A stretch of 64,000 bases of DNA. Source: Nocardioides carbamazepini (GTDB taxonomy: Bacteria; Actinomycetota; Actinomycetes; Propionibacteriales; Nocardioidaceae). A model generated the notes under the pieces. The model had not been told where the DNA came from and made no database searches. It was given only the letters and a program-made list of their open reading frames with translations. Where the stretch lies: assembly GCF_024614185.1 (NCBI RefSeq), contig NZ_JAHTLF010000016.1:682001-746000 (forward strand), given 5' to 3'. Positions 35,161-44,205 of the stretch are shown here, piece by piece. The position numbers and the translations under genes are program-made. Each line of letters begins with the position of its first letter. The first letter of the stretch is position 1.

Positions 35161-36491
35161 CCCTTCCCGCCTCCGGGATCACCGACGTGATCTCCTCCGC
35201 CGAGCACGATCACTCGGTGCTCTCCGACGAGTACGAGAACTCGCCCGTCCCGGCCGCCGCGCGACGGTCCCTGATCTCGAACGTGCTGGTGTGGATGGGC
35301 TTCCCGATGATCCTCACCTGCGCCGTGTCGGGCGGTCTGATCGTCGCGGCACTCGGCCTGGCCCAAGGAGCCCTGGCTATCGCGGTGGGCAACGTGGTCC
35401 TGTTCGCCTACACCGGACTGATCGGGATCGTGTCGACGCGGCACGGCCTGAACTTCCGTCTCCAGTCGGCCTTGACCTTCGGGAAGGACGGCTCCACGAT
35501 CATCACCGGGGCCATGGCGACGATCGTGGTGGGGTGGTTCGCCGTCCAGGTGGCCTTGACCGGCGAGAGCATGGCGGCGGCCTTCGACATCGACGTCGTC
35601 GTCGTGACGCTCGTGGCGGGGCTGCTGTACACGGGATTCACGGTCCTCGGTGTCAGGGCGCTGACCCTGATCGGCTACGTGTCGATCCCGCTGTTCCTGA
35701 TCTTCGGCGTCTGGGCCGCCGTCGAGTCGACAGCCTCCGCCGGCTGGGCGGAGGTCGGCTCCTTCGACGGCAACGGGTCGCTGACGTTCGGCTTCGCCGT
35801 CACCATGGTCATCGCCCTGTTCGTGGACGGCGGCACGATGACCGGTGACTTCAACCGCTGGGCGAAGAACACCCGGCACTCCCTGATCTCCACGGGGGGC
35901 GCCTTCCTGTTCGCCAACACGGTCTCGATGCTCCTGGGCGGCCTCATCGTCGCGGCCACTGGATCTGCCGACGATGCCAACTTCTTCGGGAGGTTCGCCG
36001 ACCAGGGCGGTGTCCTCGCGGTGCTGGCGATCCTGCTCCTGTTCCTGAACCTGGGCAGCGTGTGCGCACACAACCTGTACCTCTCCGCGGTCGGGTGGGC
36101 GAGCCTGACGCGGCGGAGCATGCGGGTGACCGCCTCCGTCATCGGGGTGCTCGGGATCGCCATCGCGATCTCCGGTGCCTGGAACCACTTCAGTACCTGG
36201 CTCTCGCTCCTCGGCGTCCTGGTGCCGTCGTTGGGCGCCGTGATGATCGTCGACCAGCTCGTCGTCCGACGGGTCGGCTGCGAGGTCGTCTCCTCCGGCT
36301 ACCGGATCCACGCCTTCGCGGGCTGGGCGGCCGGAAGCCTGTGCGCGGGCCTCGCGGAGGCGTTCGCGCCCCAGCTCTCCACGGCGGTGGTGGGCATGGT
36401 CGCGGGCGCCGCGGCCTACGGCGTCATCCACCAGGTGTTCTCGCAGCGGCCGGAAGGGCGGTTCCTCGACGCCGAGCAGAAGGTGACATGA
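35157..36491 (+). CDS. NCS1-family cytosine/purine permease (CodB-like)
   Basis: A 444-residue permease with about 12 hydrophobic helices. It resembles CodB-like members: N-terminal 'VLVWMGFPMILTCAVSGGLI', 'GLNFRLQSALTFGKDGS', and 'GTMTGDFNRWAKN' in the centre. A hydrophilic N-terminal tail of about 40 residues precedes the first helix. Start set by the ATGA overlap with the amidase gene. Its stop overlaps the LuxR gene (ATGA). Probably imports the amidase substrate or its precursor by cation symport. It is a different subgroup from the NCS1 gene at 1515. Confidence 0.9.
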   Translation: MTLPASGITDVISSAEHDHSVLSDEYENSPVPAAARRSLISNVLVWMGFPMILTCAVSGGLIVAALGLAQGALAIAVGNVVLFAYTGLIGIVSTRHGLNFRLQSALTFGKDGSTIITGAMATIVVGWFAVQVALTGESMAAAFDIDVVVVTLVAGLLYTGFTVLGVRALTLIGYVSIPLFLIFGVWAAVESTASAGWAEVGSFDGNGSLTFGFAVTMVIALFVDGGTMTGDFNRWAKNTRHSLISTGGAFLFANTVSMLLGGLIVAATGSADDANFFGRFADQGGVLAVLAILLLFLNLGSVCAHNLYLSAVGWASLTRRSMRVTASVIGVLGIAIAISGAWNHFSTWLSLLGVLVPSLGAVMIVDQLVVRRVGCEVVSSGYRIHAFAGWAAGSLCAGLAEAFAPQLSTAVVGMVAGAAAYGVIHQVFSQRPEGRFLDAEQKVT

Positions 36492-37609
36492 CGCCACCGG
36501 CAGCATGGTCCGTGTCCACCTCCAGCTGCGTAGAGTACGAGCGGCGCACGGAGGTGGACATGGGCAGCGCGTACCCCGCGACTCAGGCGATCGAGGCCGC
36601 TTGGCGCGTCCCGGGGATCGTGGCCGGAGTGGCGTCGGCCGCCGATCGGGCCGAGGCGGTGTTCGACGAGTTGCGCCACGTCATCCCCTACGCGGCCATC
36701 CAGCTGGCCCGGTGGGACTACGCGAACGACACGCATCGGGTGATCGCGAGCCGGGGCTACTCCGCCGCGGTGCTCGCGTCGCTGCACAGCGAGCGGTACC
36801 GCAACGACCGGGTCTGGTCGGTCATCGCGAAGAAGCCCGGCCCGGTCTTCTGGGAGGACTGCCCCTTCGATCGGAAGGGATCGGGCTTCTACTCGACGGT
36901 CCTCGAGCCGAACGGGTTCGGCGAAGGCGCGACCATGCTGATGCGCTCCCACGAGGGCGGCTATCTCGGCATGCTCACCGTCAACATCGAGGACACCCGG
37001 GCTCCCGTCGAGGGGACCCGATCCCTCCTCGGCGTGGCCGGTGCGGCCCTGCTGCCTCTCGTCGCACCGGACCGGAACGCCCACGCACTGGTGTCGCAGT
37101 GCGCGCCCGACGCCGACGCCGTTGCGGTCAAGGACGCGGACGGCGGCTGGCAGCCCCTGCGGGACTGGCCGATGCCGCCGATCGATCTGTTGACGTACGT
37201 CGACGAATCACCGTCCCTCCGGCCCCGTGCCCGGTTCCCGTGGTTCGACGAGCGCGAGCACGGCCGCGGGGTCAGTGCGCATGTCCAGCTGCTGCCTACG
37301 GGCGATCGCACCTATCCGACGGTGCTGACGCTCCAGACGGCACGGACCCCGTTCGGCCTCACCCGCCGGGAGGTCCAGATACTCTCCCTCGCGGCCGGTG
37401 GCCTGTCCAACGCCGACATCGCCACGGCACTGCACCTCAGCACCCGCACGGTGAGCACCCACATGGACCACGTGCTGGGCAAGCTGCAGGTCACGTCGAG
37501 GACGGCGGCCGCGATCAAGGCGGTCGACCACGCCCTCTTGTCGTCGCACCCCGGGACGTGCGCGGGCCCGTCGGCAACGGTGCCGACTACGCGGAGGCGC
37601 GGCGGGTAA
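36488..37609 (+). CDS. GAF-like/LuxR-family regulator of the amidase operon
   Basis: A 373-residue regulator with a sensor of about 250 residues, in which 'HVIPYAAIQLARWD' and 'GYLGMLTVNIEDTRAPVEGT' suggest a GAF-like fold, and a C-terminal LuxR domain: 'LTRREVQILSLAAGGLSNADI' and 'HLSTRTVSTHMDHVLGKLQV'. The ATG at 36488 overlaps the permease stop, but an ATG at 36560 has a strong GGAGGTG ribosome site 4 bases upstream and would remove 24 residues of no domain; either may be used. Probably senses the substrate of the amidase or permease. Confidence 0.85.
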   Translation: MTPPAAWSVSTSSCVEYERRTEVDMGSAYPATQAIEAAWRVPGIVAGVASAADRAEAVFDELRHVIPYAAIQLARWDYANDTHRVIASRGYSAAVLASLHSERYRNDRVWSVIAKKPGPVFWEDCPFDRKGSGFYSTVLEPNGFGEGATMLMRSHEGGYLGMLTVNIEDTRAPVEGTRSLLGVAGAALLPLVAPDRNAHALVSQCAPDADAVAVKDADGGWQPLRDWPMPPIDLLTYVDESPSLRPRARFPWFDEREHGRGVSAHVQLLPTGDRTYPTVLTLQTARTPFGLTRREVQILSLAAGGLSNADIATALHLSTRTVSTHMDHVLGKLQVTSRTAAAIKAVDHALLSSHPGTCAGPSATVPTTRRRGG

Positions 37610-37677
37610 CGACCGGTGATGACCGGTGAGCACTCCGACGCCCTGTATAGACCTGCCGAGGACGTGGAGACCTCGCC

Positions 37678-38373
37678 GTGACGCAGCAGCCGCTCGCGAC
37701 GCCTCCTCCGCAGGTGGTGGCCTTCGGGACGCTGTCGGTCTCCTTCGACCGGCGCGTGCTCGCGCCGCGGACGTGGACCACGTCCCAGTCACGATGGGCC
37801 CGTGAGCTCCTCGACGACGCACCGTCCGGCGCCGTCCTGGAGCTCTGCAGCGGCGTCGCCCACATCGGTCTGCTCGCGGTGCACGGGACCGACCGCCGGT
37901 TGGTCTGCGTCGATGCGGATCCGGTGGCGTGCGAGTACGCCGTGGCCAACGCCGCAGCGGCGGGACGGGCCGGGCTCGTCGACGTACGGCAGGAGCCGCT
38001 GGGCTCGTTCTCGGCCGACGAGCTGTTCCCCGTGATCATCGCCGATCCTCCGTGGGTGCGTTCCGAGCTCGTCGGCTGCTTCCCCGCGGATCCGGTGGCG
38101 GCCATCGACGGCGGTGCCGACGGCCTGGATCTCGCCCGCGCCTGTGTCGCCGTGATCGATCGCTGCCTGCACGCCGAAGGGAGGGCCCTGCTCCAGCTGG
38201 GGTCCTACGCCCAGGCCGACCTGCTGCAGGCCGAGCTCCCGGACTCGCTGGTGCTCACCAAGACGCGGGCGGAGCCGGGGCGGGGGCTCGTGGTGAAGCT
38301 GGTCCGTCCTGACGCGGCCGAGGAGGTGGACGGTCGGGGCCACCACGCCAGGAGGGGCGACCCCAGCCGGTAG
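37678..38373 (+). CDS. Class I SAM-dependent methyltransferase (HemK/MTS-type)
   Basis: A 231-residue Rossmann-fold methyltransferase. Motif I 'VLELCSGVAHIGLLA' (about 60), acidic end of strand 2 in 'VCVDADPVACEYAVANA', and the catalytic 'IIADPPWV' (D/NPPY-W type, about 122), which is the signature of N- or Q-methyltransferases such as HemK/PrmC and RNA m2G enzymes. The C-terminal tail is short and acidic/basic. GTG start with a GGAGA-like site. Monocistronic. The target, protein or RNA, cannot be determined. Confidence 0.83.
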   Translation: MTQQPLATPPPQVVAFGTLSVSFDRRVLAPRTWTTSQSRWARELLDDAPSGAVLELCSGVAHIGLLAVHGTDRRLVCVDADPVACEYAVANAAAAGRAGLVDVRQEPLGSFSADELFPVIIADPPWVRSELVGCFPADPVAAIDGGADGLDLARACVAVIDRCLHAEGRALLQLGSYAQADLLQAELPDSLVLTKTRAEPGRGLVVKLVRPDAAEEVDGRGHHARRGDPSR

Positions 38374-38514
38374 GTGCTTGCCCACCCCGACCAGGGCCTC
38401 GCCGACGCGGAGCATCGACTCCGCCTCCACTACCCGTCGGCGCGTCGGTCAGACGGATCCCGGTCGGAACTCCGGTGGGATCTCCGGACGTGAGGGACGT
38501 GCCCGGGCGATGCC

Positions 38515-39171
38515 TCAGCCCTCGACCCGAGCGCCGGCCTGCCGGGCCAGCTCCGGCGCGAGGTCGACCGCCTGGTCGTGCGAGAGGACGACGCCGGTCA
38601 AGGTGCCCGCCCAGACCAGCTCGCCGATCTCGGCCGCGCGCAGGTCGAGGGCGCTGACGGACGACTGGTGCACCACCAGCCTGTCGATGCGGCTGCCGGG
38701 GAGGGCGACCCGCTTCCCGGTCGCCTCCGACAGGTCGAGCTCGTCGATCTGGGAGTCGGCGACGGTGACGTCGACGAGCTCGGAGCCGCGCAGGTTCACA
38801 TAGCTGGCCTTGACGCCACGGAGCGCCACGCAGCTCCACGTGGACGTGTAGGACTCGAGCACGCCGATCCTGCCGCCGTCGAAGATCACGTCGCGCCAGC
38901 GAGCCCGCCAGCCGCGGAGGCTCACCAGCTCCGGCCGCTCCCAGCACACGTCGCGCAGGGTGGACCGCTGCGCGTCGACGTTCTCGAACCGGGCGCGGGC
39001 CACCAGGCACGACCGCAGGGTCGCGTCGGCCAGCGCGAGGAGCGAGCCCGCGGGCTCATCGAAGCGGAGCCCGTCGAGATCGGCGTGGGCGACCAGCTGG
39101 TCGGTAGTCCCCGCGGACAGGTCGCCGAGGTCGGGGCGAGGTGCCTGCGGGGCTGGTGAGCGGCTGGTCAT
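38515..39171 (-). CDS. Pentapeptide-repeat-like protein
   Basis: A 218-residue protein whose central part follows a roughly five-residue A/(D/N)LxX pattern, as in 'VSLRGWRARWRDVIFDGG', 'VALRGVKASYVNLRGSELV' and 'ALDLRAAEIGELVWAG'. Such repeats fold as a right-handed quadrilateral beta helix that can mimic DNA or bind gyrase. The repeats are imperfect and fewer than in Qnr-like proteins. The start at 39171 has TAGGAG upstream, better than the in-frame ATG at 39195. Stands alone before a GNAT gene. Role unknown. Confidence 0.75.
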   Translation of the reverse strand: MTSRSPAPQAPRPDLGDLSAGTTDQLVAHADLDGLRFDEPAGSLLALADATLRSCLVARARFENVDAQRSTLRDVCWERPELVSLRGWRARWRDVIFDGGRIGVLESYTSTWSCVALRGVKASYVNLRGSELVDVTVADSQIDELDLSEATGKRVALPGSRIDRLVVHQSSVSALDLRAAEIGELVWAGTLTGVVLSHDQAVDLAPELARQAGARVEG

Positions 39172-39249
39172 TCGACTCCTAGGTGTGTGGGACATCGCGT
39201 CAGGAAGGCTGACCGCCAGCCGCCGGGGCGACGTCGATCCGAGCTGAGG

Positions 39250-39558
39250 TCAGTCCGTCACGGTGCTCGGCCGGGCGCCGTACAGCAGGTCGGCGTACTC
39301 CCGGTGCCGGCCGATCCAGCTGGTGATGAAGGGACAGACCACCAGCGCCTTGACGCCGCGGGCGCGCACCTCGTCCAGCGCGGCCCGGGCCAGGGCGCTG
39401 CCGACGCCCTGCCCCTCGTAGGCCGGGTCCACCTCGGTGTGGGTGAAGACCATCAGCTCGTCGGTGAGCTGGTACTCGGCCCAGCCGGCCAGCGCGCCGC
39501 CGACGTGGGCCTCGAAGCGCTTCCGGTCGGGCTGGTCCGCGATCTCGATGTCGGTCAT
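39250..39558 (-). CDS. Small GNAT-family N-acetyltransferase (YjdJ/NATD1-like)
   Basis: A 102-residue minimal GNAT of the COG2388 kind. Acetyl-CoA-binding 'AYEGQGVGSALARAALDEVR' (Q/R-x-x-G-x-G/A) is followed by 'VKALVVCPFITSWIGRHREY', where 'VCPF' and the His are typical of this small group. N-terminal 'DRKRFEAHVGGALAGWAEY' starts the beta sheet. It needs a dimer to complete the site. Substrate unknown. Confidence 0.88.
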   Translation of the reverse strand: MTDIEIADQPDRKRFEAHVGGALAGWAEYQLTDELMVFTHTEVDPAYEGQGVGSALARAALDEVRARGVKALVVCPFITSWIGRHREYADLLYGARPSTVTD

Positions 39559-39737
39559 GGCCGGGCTCCTCGGGTGGCGGCGGATTCGTCGGGGTTCGCC
39601 GCCAGCCTCCCAGATCGGCCGCGCCGGGCAGGGTCCGCGTCGCGGCGGACACGTGTTTCTCCGCCCCGGGTTCGCGGGCCCGAGCGGTTGGGTAGGGTCC
39701 CTGGGTCAGCTCGGCCGAAGTAGGGGGATGCGGGATC

Positions 39738-41138
39738 GTGGCGACTGCGTGGGGGATCGCGCCGGTGGAGGGGCGAGGCCGGAGGCTGGTGCCGACGGCG
39801 CTGGCGTTGCTCGTCGCCGTGACGTTGCTGGTGGCCGGGCAGGGCACCCTCGTCCCGGCCGACGCGGCAGCGGCGCCTCAGGCCGTGCCTGCGGCCGTCC
39901 CGGTGGTCGCGTCGGCCGAGAAGCCCAACCCGCGCTACGTCGTGAAGCCGGGGATCACGTTCAACCACCCGTTCCGCAATGGGAAGCGCGGCAAGATCCA
40001 CCGCCGGATCGTCAAGGCGCTCAAGAACGCGCCGGCCGGCGCCACCGTGCGGGTGATCACCTGGAACTTCGACTCGCCCTATCTCGCGAGCAAGTTCATC
40101 GCCGCCCACCAGCGCGGCGTCTCGGTGCAGATCATCATGTCCCGCGGCCTCGCCCGGTCCCAGGGCGGCAACCCCGCGCGCTCGTACCCGATGATGCTCC
40201 GCGCCTTCGCGCAGGGGGACAAGAAGCGTCCGCCGGAGCTGAAGAGCTGGATCCGCACCTGCAAGCAGACCTGCCGCGGCAAGCGCGGCTCGATGCACTC
40301 CAAGCTGATGCTGGTCAGCCGCTCCGGTGCCACGAACTGGGTCGTGATGCAGGGCTCCGGCAACTTCACCGGCGCCGCGGCCGTGCAGCAGTTCAACGAC
40401 TGGACCACCGTCACGGAGAACAAGGCGCTCTACGACGGCTGGATGCAGATGTGGGACCAGGCCACCCAGGACCGGAACTTCCCCGCGATGCGGTTCACCA
40501 CGGACAACATCACCACGATGTTCGCGCCCCACAAGGGCAACGTCGACCCGGCGCTGAGCGTGCTCAACAAGGTGCAGTGCACGGGTGCCACCAACGTCCC
40601 GGGCGGGCGCACCAAGGTGCGGATCGCGAACGCGGTGTGGGGTGAGGAGCGCGGCGCCCGGATCGCCCGGAAGGCCCGGGAGCTCGACCGCGCCGGCTGC
40701 GACGTCGAGATCGTGTTCATGATGATGCAGCGCCGGATCCGCGGCATCCTCCGCGGGATGCGGGCCAAGCAGATGGTCTACATCTACGGGGAGGAGGCGG
40801 ACAAGTTCAAGGACCGCTACGTCCACATGAAGGGCCTCGCCGTCCAGGGCAACGTCGACGGCCGCCCCGACGGCAACGTGGTGCTCTCCAGCAGCGAGAA
40901 CTGGACCCGGCTCGGCTGGCACTCCGACGAGGAGAACATCATCATCCGCGGCGACGCGGCGATGACGGCCAAGTACGTCAAGCACGTCGACATGATCTAC
41001 CGCCAGGCGCCACGCACGCTGAGCAACTACGTCAACTCCGCCGATCCGGATCCCGACCCGCGCAAGCGGTACTCGGACAGCGAGTACCTCGGCCCGAAGG
41101 AGTACCCGTTCCACGAGCTCGAGGCCGAGCTGTCCTGA
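39738..41138 (+). CDS. Secreted phospholipase-D-like protein with two HxK motifs
   Basis: A 466-residue exported protein. Signal peptide: basic RGRRLVP, hydrophobic 'TALALLVAVTLLVAG', ending near 'ADAAAA' (about 45). Two PLD-like halves follow. Half one has 'SMHSKLMLV' and the partner 'GSGNFTGAA'; half two has 'YVHMKGLAVQG' and 'SSSENWTRLGW'. Both motifs keep His and Lys but lack the Asp of canonical HxKxxxxD. The GTG start has little ribosome signal. Could cleave a phosphodiester outside the cell or be a nuclease. Single gene, no visible partner. Confidence 0.85.
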   Translation: MATAWGIAPVEGRGRRLVPTALALLVAVTLLVAGQGTLVPADAAAAPQAVPAAVPVVASAEKPNPRYVVKPGITFNHPFRNGKRGKIHRRIVKALKNAPAGATVRVITWNFDSPYLASKFIAAHQRGVSVQIIMSRGLARSQGGNPARSYPMMLRAFAQGDKKRPPELKSWIRTCKQTCRGKRGSMHSKLMLVSRSGATNWVVMQGSGNFTGAAAVQQFNDWTTVTENKALYDGWMQMWDQATQDRNFPAMRFTTDNITTMFAPHKGNVDPALSVLNKVQCTGATNVPGGRTKVRIANAVWGEERGARIARKARELDRAGCDVEIVFMMMQRRIRGILRGMRAKQMVYIYGEEADKFKDRYVHMKGLAVQGNVDGRPDGNVVLSSSENWTRLGWHSDEENIIIRGDAAMTAKYVKHVDMIYRQAPRTLSNYVNSADPDPDPRKRYSDSEYLGPKEYPFHELEAELS

Positions 41139-41181
41139 CCGACTGCGGGGCCCGCTGGCGTGGTCTGGGAGTCTGGGGCCC

Positions 41182-41817
41182 GTGACGGAAGCAGTCCTCT
41201 CGGTGCGTGGGCTCACGCGCTCGTTCGGCGACCACCGCGTGCTCGCCGACCTCGACCTCGACGTACCGGCGGGGTCGGCCGCCGTCCTGGTCGGGCCCAA
41301 TGGCGCGGGCAAGTCCACGGCACTGCGCTGCATCACCGGCGCCGACCAGGCCGACGGCGGCACCGTGGAGGTGCTGGGGGAGGCCCTGGACGAGCGTTCC
41401 GCCACGATCCGGGCCGCGCTGGCCGTGGTGATGGACGACCTCGACTTCTTCCCCGACCTCACCGTGGTCGAGCACCTCGACCTGTTCGCCCGTGCCCACC
41501 GCACGGACGACGCGGACGCCGTGGTCGACGACGTGTTGGAGGAGGTCGGGCTCACCGCCCAGTCCGGCCAGCTCCCGACCTCCCTGTCGTCGGGACAGCG
41601 GCGCCGGCTCGCCCTGGCCAGCGCCTTCGTCCGGCCCCGGCGGCTGCTCGTGCTCGACGAGCCCGAGCAGCGGCTGGACTCCGACGGCCTCGACTGGCTG
41701 GTGACCCGGCTGCTGGCCGAGAAGGCGGCCGGACTGGCGATCCTGCTCGCCAGTCACTCGCCGAGGCTGGTCGAGGCGGTCGCCGACGACGTGGTCAGCC
41801 TGGCGCGGCCCGCGTGA
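41182..41817 (+). CDS. ABC transporter ATP-binding protein
   Basis: A 211-residue ATPase. Walker A 'GPNGAGKST' (about 38), Q-loop region 'AALAVVMDDLDFFPDL' with Asp rather than Gln, signature 'LSSGQRRRLALASAF', Walker B 'LLVLDEPEQRLD' and switch 'ASHS'. The signature and Walker B are slightly divergent (LSSGQ, no Glu-Pro-Thr). It is followed 12 bases later by a large DUF6297-type membrane protein. Probably an exporter for a product made elsewhere. Confidence 0.9.
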   Translation: MTEAVLSVRGLTRSFGDHRVLADLDLDVPAGSAAVLVGPNGAGKSTALRCITGADQADGGTVEVLGEALDERSATIRAALAVVMDDLDFFPDLTVVEHLDLFARAHRTDDADAVVDDVLEEVGLTAQSGQLPTSLSSGQRRRLALASAFVRPRRLLVLDEPEQRLDSDGLDWLVTRLLAEKAAGLAILLASHSPRLVEAVADDVVSLARPA

Positions 41818-41829
41818 GGTGGCCCTGAG

Positions 41830-43314
41830 GTGCTCGTGACCACCGAGTCGGCCGAGCTGTGGGCCGACGTCCGGCACTGGCGCCGCAGCCGTCGCACCCT
41901 CTCCGTCGGCGAGGCGCTGCAGGACCTCTACATCGGGGTGTTCGCGGTGCTGATGCTCGGCTCGATGCTGATCAGCGTCCTGGTGAACCTGGCCGACGTC
42001 GGCGACAGGGCCTGTGTCGCGGCCGACTGCGCGGCGGCTCGCTCGCTGCTGCCCTGGCTGGTCGTCGGGACGGTGCTCGCGGTGCTCTGGTCGCTCGCGC
42101 GGATGGTGGGGCCGGTGGCGGTCAGCCCCGGTGTGGCCGGCTGGCTGATGCCCGCCCCGGTCGACCGCGGCGAGCTGCTCCGTGGACGTGCCCGTGGGAC
42201 GACCCTGCTCGCCGCGGCCCTCGTCGCCCCGGTCGCCGCGGGCGCCGCCACCCTGGCCGGGTTCGAGCTCCCGGCGCTGGTGCTGTTCGCGGCGGGCGCG
42301 GCCGGCCTGGCGTCGTACGGCGTCGGGGCGCTGGTGCACGCCCAGGCGGTGGACCATCGGCGCCATCCGGCGCTCCTGCTCGGCCCGGTCAGCCTGGTCG
42401 CGGTCGCCATCGGCCTGGCCACGATCGCCTTCTCCGCCGAGCCCTCCTTCTCCGCGACGAGCGGGGCCCGGCTGCCCGCGCTGGTCGGGACGCTGCTCCT
42501 GTGGGCCGGCGTCGTCGCGGTCCTCGTCCGGGCCCGCGCCCTCACCGCGCGCCTGCGCCGCCGTGACGTGGCGCCCGGTGGCGTGCTCGTCCCGGGACTC
42601 GGCGGCGCCCTGGCCACGCTGGACCTGGCGCTGATGTTCGACGTCCTCGTCGCGCACGCGACCAGCCGCCGCGGCACGGTGCGGCCACGTCGCGGCGGAC
42701 CGCTGGGGCTCGCCGCGCTGGCCTGGCGCGACGTGATCCGCCTGCGCCGGCACCCCGGTCGCCTGCTGCTGCTGGCCGGGTCGCTGCTGGTGCCCTACGC
42801 CGTGGCCGCGGTCGGTGGCCGCGTGGTGGTCGTCCTGGTCGAGGTGCTGGTCTGCTTCGTCCTCGTCGTGCCGTTCTTGGTCGCGCTGCGGGTGCTGACC
42901 CGGTCGTCGGGGATGGTGCGGATGTTCCCGACGGCACTCGGCCCGACCCGCGCCGCGACGGTCGCGGTCCCCGGCGTCCTGCTGCTCGCGCACGGCCTCC
43001 TCAGCGCTCCGGCGCTGGGCCGGACCCTCGACGCGCCGGGGAGTGATCTCGTCCTGCTGGGCGCGGCGTCGGGTCTCGGCGGGCTGGCGGCCGGTGTGCG
43101 GTGGGTGACCGGCCGGCCTCCGGACTACGGCCGTCCGCTCGTCTCCACGCCCGCGGGCGGCGTGCCGACGAACCTCTACGGCAGCGCGTTGCGCGGCTTC
43201 GACATCGCCGTGCTGACCGCGCTGCCGATGCTGCTGGTCCCGACCGCCGGCGGCGCGCTGGTCAGCGCGCTGCTGTCGGTCGGCGTGATCAGCTATCTGT
43301 GTGGGAGGAAGTGA
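41830..43314 (+). CDS. DUF6297-type membrane protein, ABC exporter permease
   Basis: A 494-residue multi-spanning protein with about ten hydrophobic helices in two groups joined by a charged loop ('RRGTVRPRRGGPLGLAALAW'). N-terminal 'TTESAELWADVRHWRRSRR' is amphipathic and cytoplasmic. It matches the actinobacterial DUF6297 layout (putative ABC permease fused in one chain). GTG start follows 12 bases after the ATPase stop. Together they would form an exporter; substrate unknown. Confidence 0.8.
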   Translation: MLVTTESAELWADVRHWRRSRRTLSVGEALQDLYIGVFAVLMLGSMLISVLVNLADVGDRACVAADCAAARSLLPWLVVGTVLAVLWSLARMVGPVAVSPGVAGWLMPAPVDRGELLRGRARGTTLLAAALVAPVAAGAATLAGFELPALVLFAAGAAGLASYGVGALVHAQAVDHRRHPALLLGPVSLVAVAIGLATIAFSAEPSFSATSGARLPALVGTLLLWAGVVAVLVRARALTARLRRRDVAPGGVLVPGLGGALATLDLALMFDVLVAHATSRRGTVRPRRGGPLGLAALAWRDVIRLRRHPGRLLLLAGSLLVPYAVAAVGGRVVVVLVEVLVCFVLVVPFLVALRVLTRSSGMVRMFPTALGPTRAATVAVPGVLLLAHGLLSAPALGRTLDAPGSDLVLLGAASGLGGLAAGVRWVTGRPPDYGRPLVSTPAGGVPTNLYGSALRGFDIAVLTALPMLLVPTAGGALVSALLSVGVISYLCGRK

Positions 43315-43343
43315 CGCGGGACGCGTCTCCCGCCGTGGACTAA

Positions 43344-43359
43344 CCTAGCACTTGCTTGG
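43344..43359. promoter_or_regulatory. Candidate operator upstream of the SDR-thiolase operon
   Basis: CCTAGC-ACTT-GCTTGG, arms matching at 5 of 6 positions, about 47 bases before the SDR start. The CTTG half resembles the KstR2-type pattern AnCAAGnnCTTGnT used before sterol/lipid-breakdown operons; the left half departs from it. No TetR gene lies beside it. Confidence 0.35.
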
Positions 43360-43405
43360 TATCGGATCTATGATCGTCGCCGGAGTGACGACGAAAGGCG
43401 ATCCC

Positions 43406-44173
43406 GTGGCGTACAGCATCGACATGACCGGTCAGGTGGTGCTCGTGACCGGCGGTGGCCGGGGCGTGGGCGACGGCATCGTGCAGGCCTATCTCGAGGC
43501 CGGTGCCCACGTGGAGATCTGCGGCCGCAGCACGCCCGAGTCGCTGCGTGAGGTCGACGGCCGCCGGGTGCACTTCTCGCCCGTCGACGTGCGCGAGGCC
43601 GACCAGGTCGCGACGTGGGTCGAGGACGTCGTACGACGTCATGGGCGGCTCGACGTCGCCGTCAACAACGCCGGTGGAGCGCCGTACGCGGACTTCGGTG
43701 CCGCGTCCCCGCGCTTCCACGCGAAGATCAACGACCTCAATTTCATGTCCGCGGTTTTCGTGGCCCTCGCGGTCCACCCGCATCTGCGGACGGCCGGCGG
43801 GTCGATGGTCAACATCACCTCGATCTCCGCCCGGCGACCCAGCCCGGGCACGGCGGTGTACGGCGCCGCGAAGGCGGCGCTCGAGAGCCTCACCACGAGC
43901 CTCGGCATCGAGTGGGCGCCGGACGTCCGGGTCAACGCGGTCAGCTGCGGCCTGGTCGAGACGCCCGGCTCCGCCGACCACTACGGCGACGCGGCGCAGT
44001 TCGCGCGCGTCGCCGCCACCATCCCGCGGGGTGTGTTCGCCCGTCCGCTCGAGGTGGGCCAGGCCTGCGTGTTCCTGTCCTCGCCGCTCGCCACGCACAT
44101 CACCGGCGCCGTGCTCAACGTCGACGGCGGGGGCGAGTGGCCCGCCTTCCTCCAGCACACCCCCAACGCCTGA
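43406..44173 (+). CDS. Short-chain dehydrogenase/reductase
   Basis: A 255-residue SDR: cofactor loop 'TGGGRGVG' (about 14), 'NNAGGAPY', Ser in 'VNITSISA', 'YGAAKAAL' (Tyr, Lys), and C-terminal 'GAVLNVDGGGEW'. The 'ICGRSTP' after strand 2 points to NADP. The GTG at 43406 has an AAAGG ribosome site; upstream starts lie in or beyond the candidate operator. It is followed 32 bases later by a thiolase, and both end at a strong terminator. Pairing of an SDR and a thiolase suggests beta-oxidation of a lipid, steroid or branched acid. Confidence 0.88.
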   Translation: MAYSIDMTGQVVLVTGGGRGVGDGIVQAYLEAGAHVEICGRSTPESLREVDGRRVHFSPVDVREADQVATWVEDVVRRHGRLDVAVNNAGGAPYADFGAASPRFHAKINDLNFMSAVFVALAVHPHLRTAGGSMVNITSISARRPSPGTAVYGAAKAALESLTTSLGIEWAPDVRVNAVSCGLVETPGSADHYGDAAQFARVAATIPRGVFARPLEVGQACVFLSSPLATHITGAVLNVDGGGEWPAFLQHTPNA

Positions 44174-44205
44174 CGCCGCCTGACCCCCGACCAACAGGAG
44201 CAACC

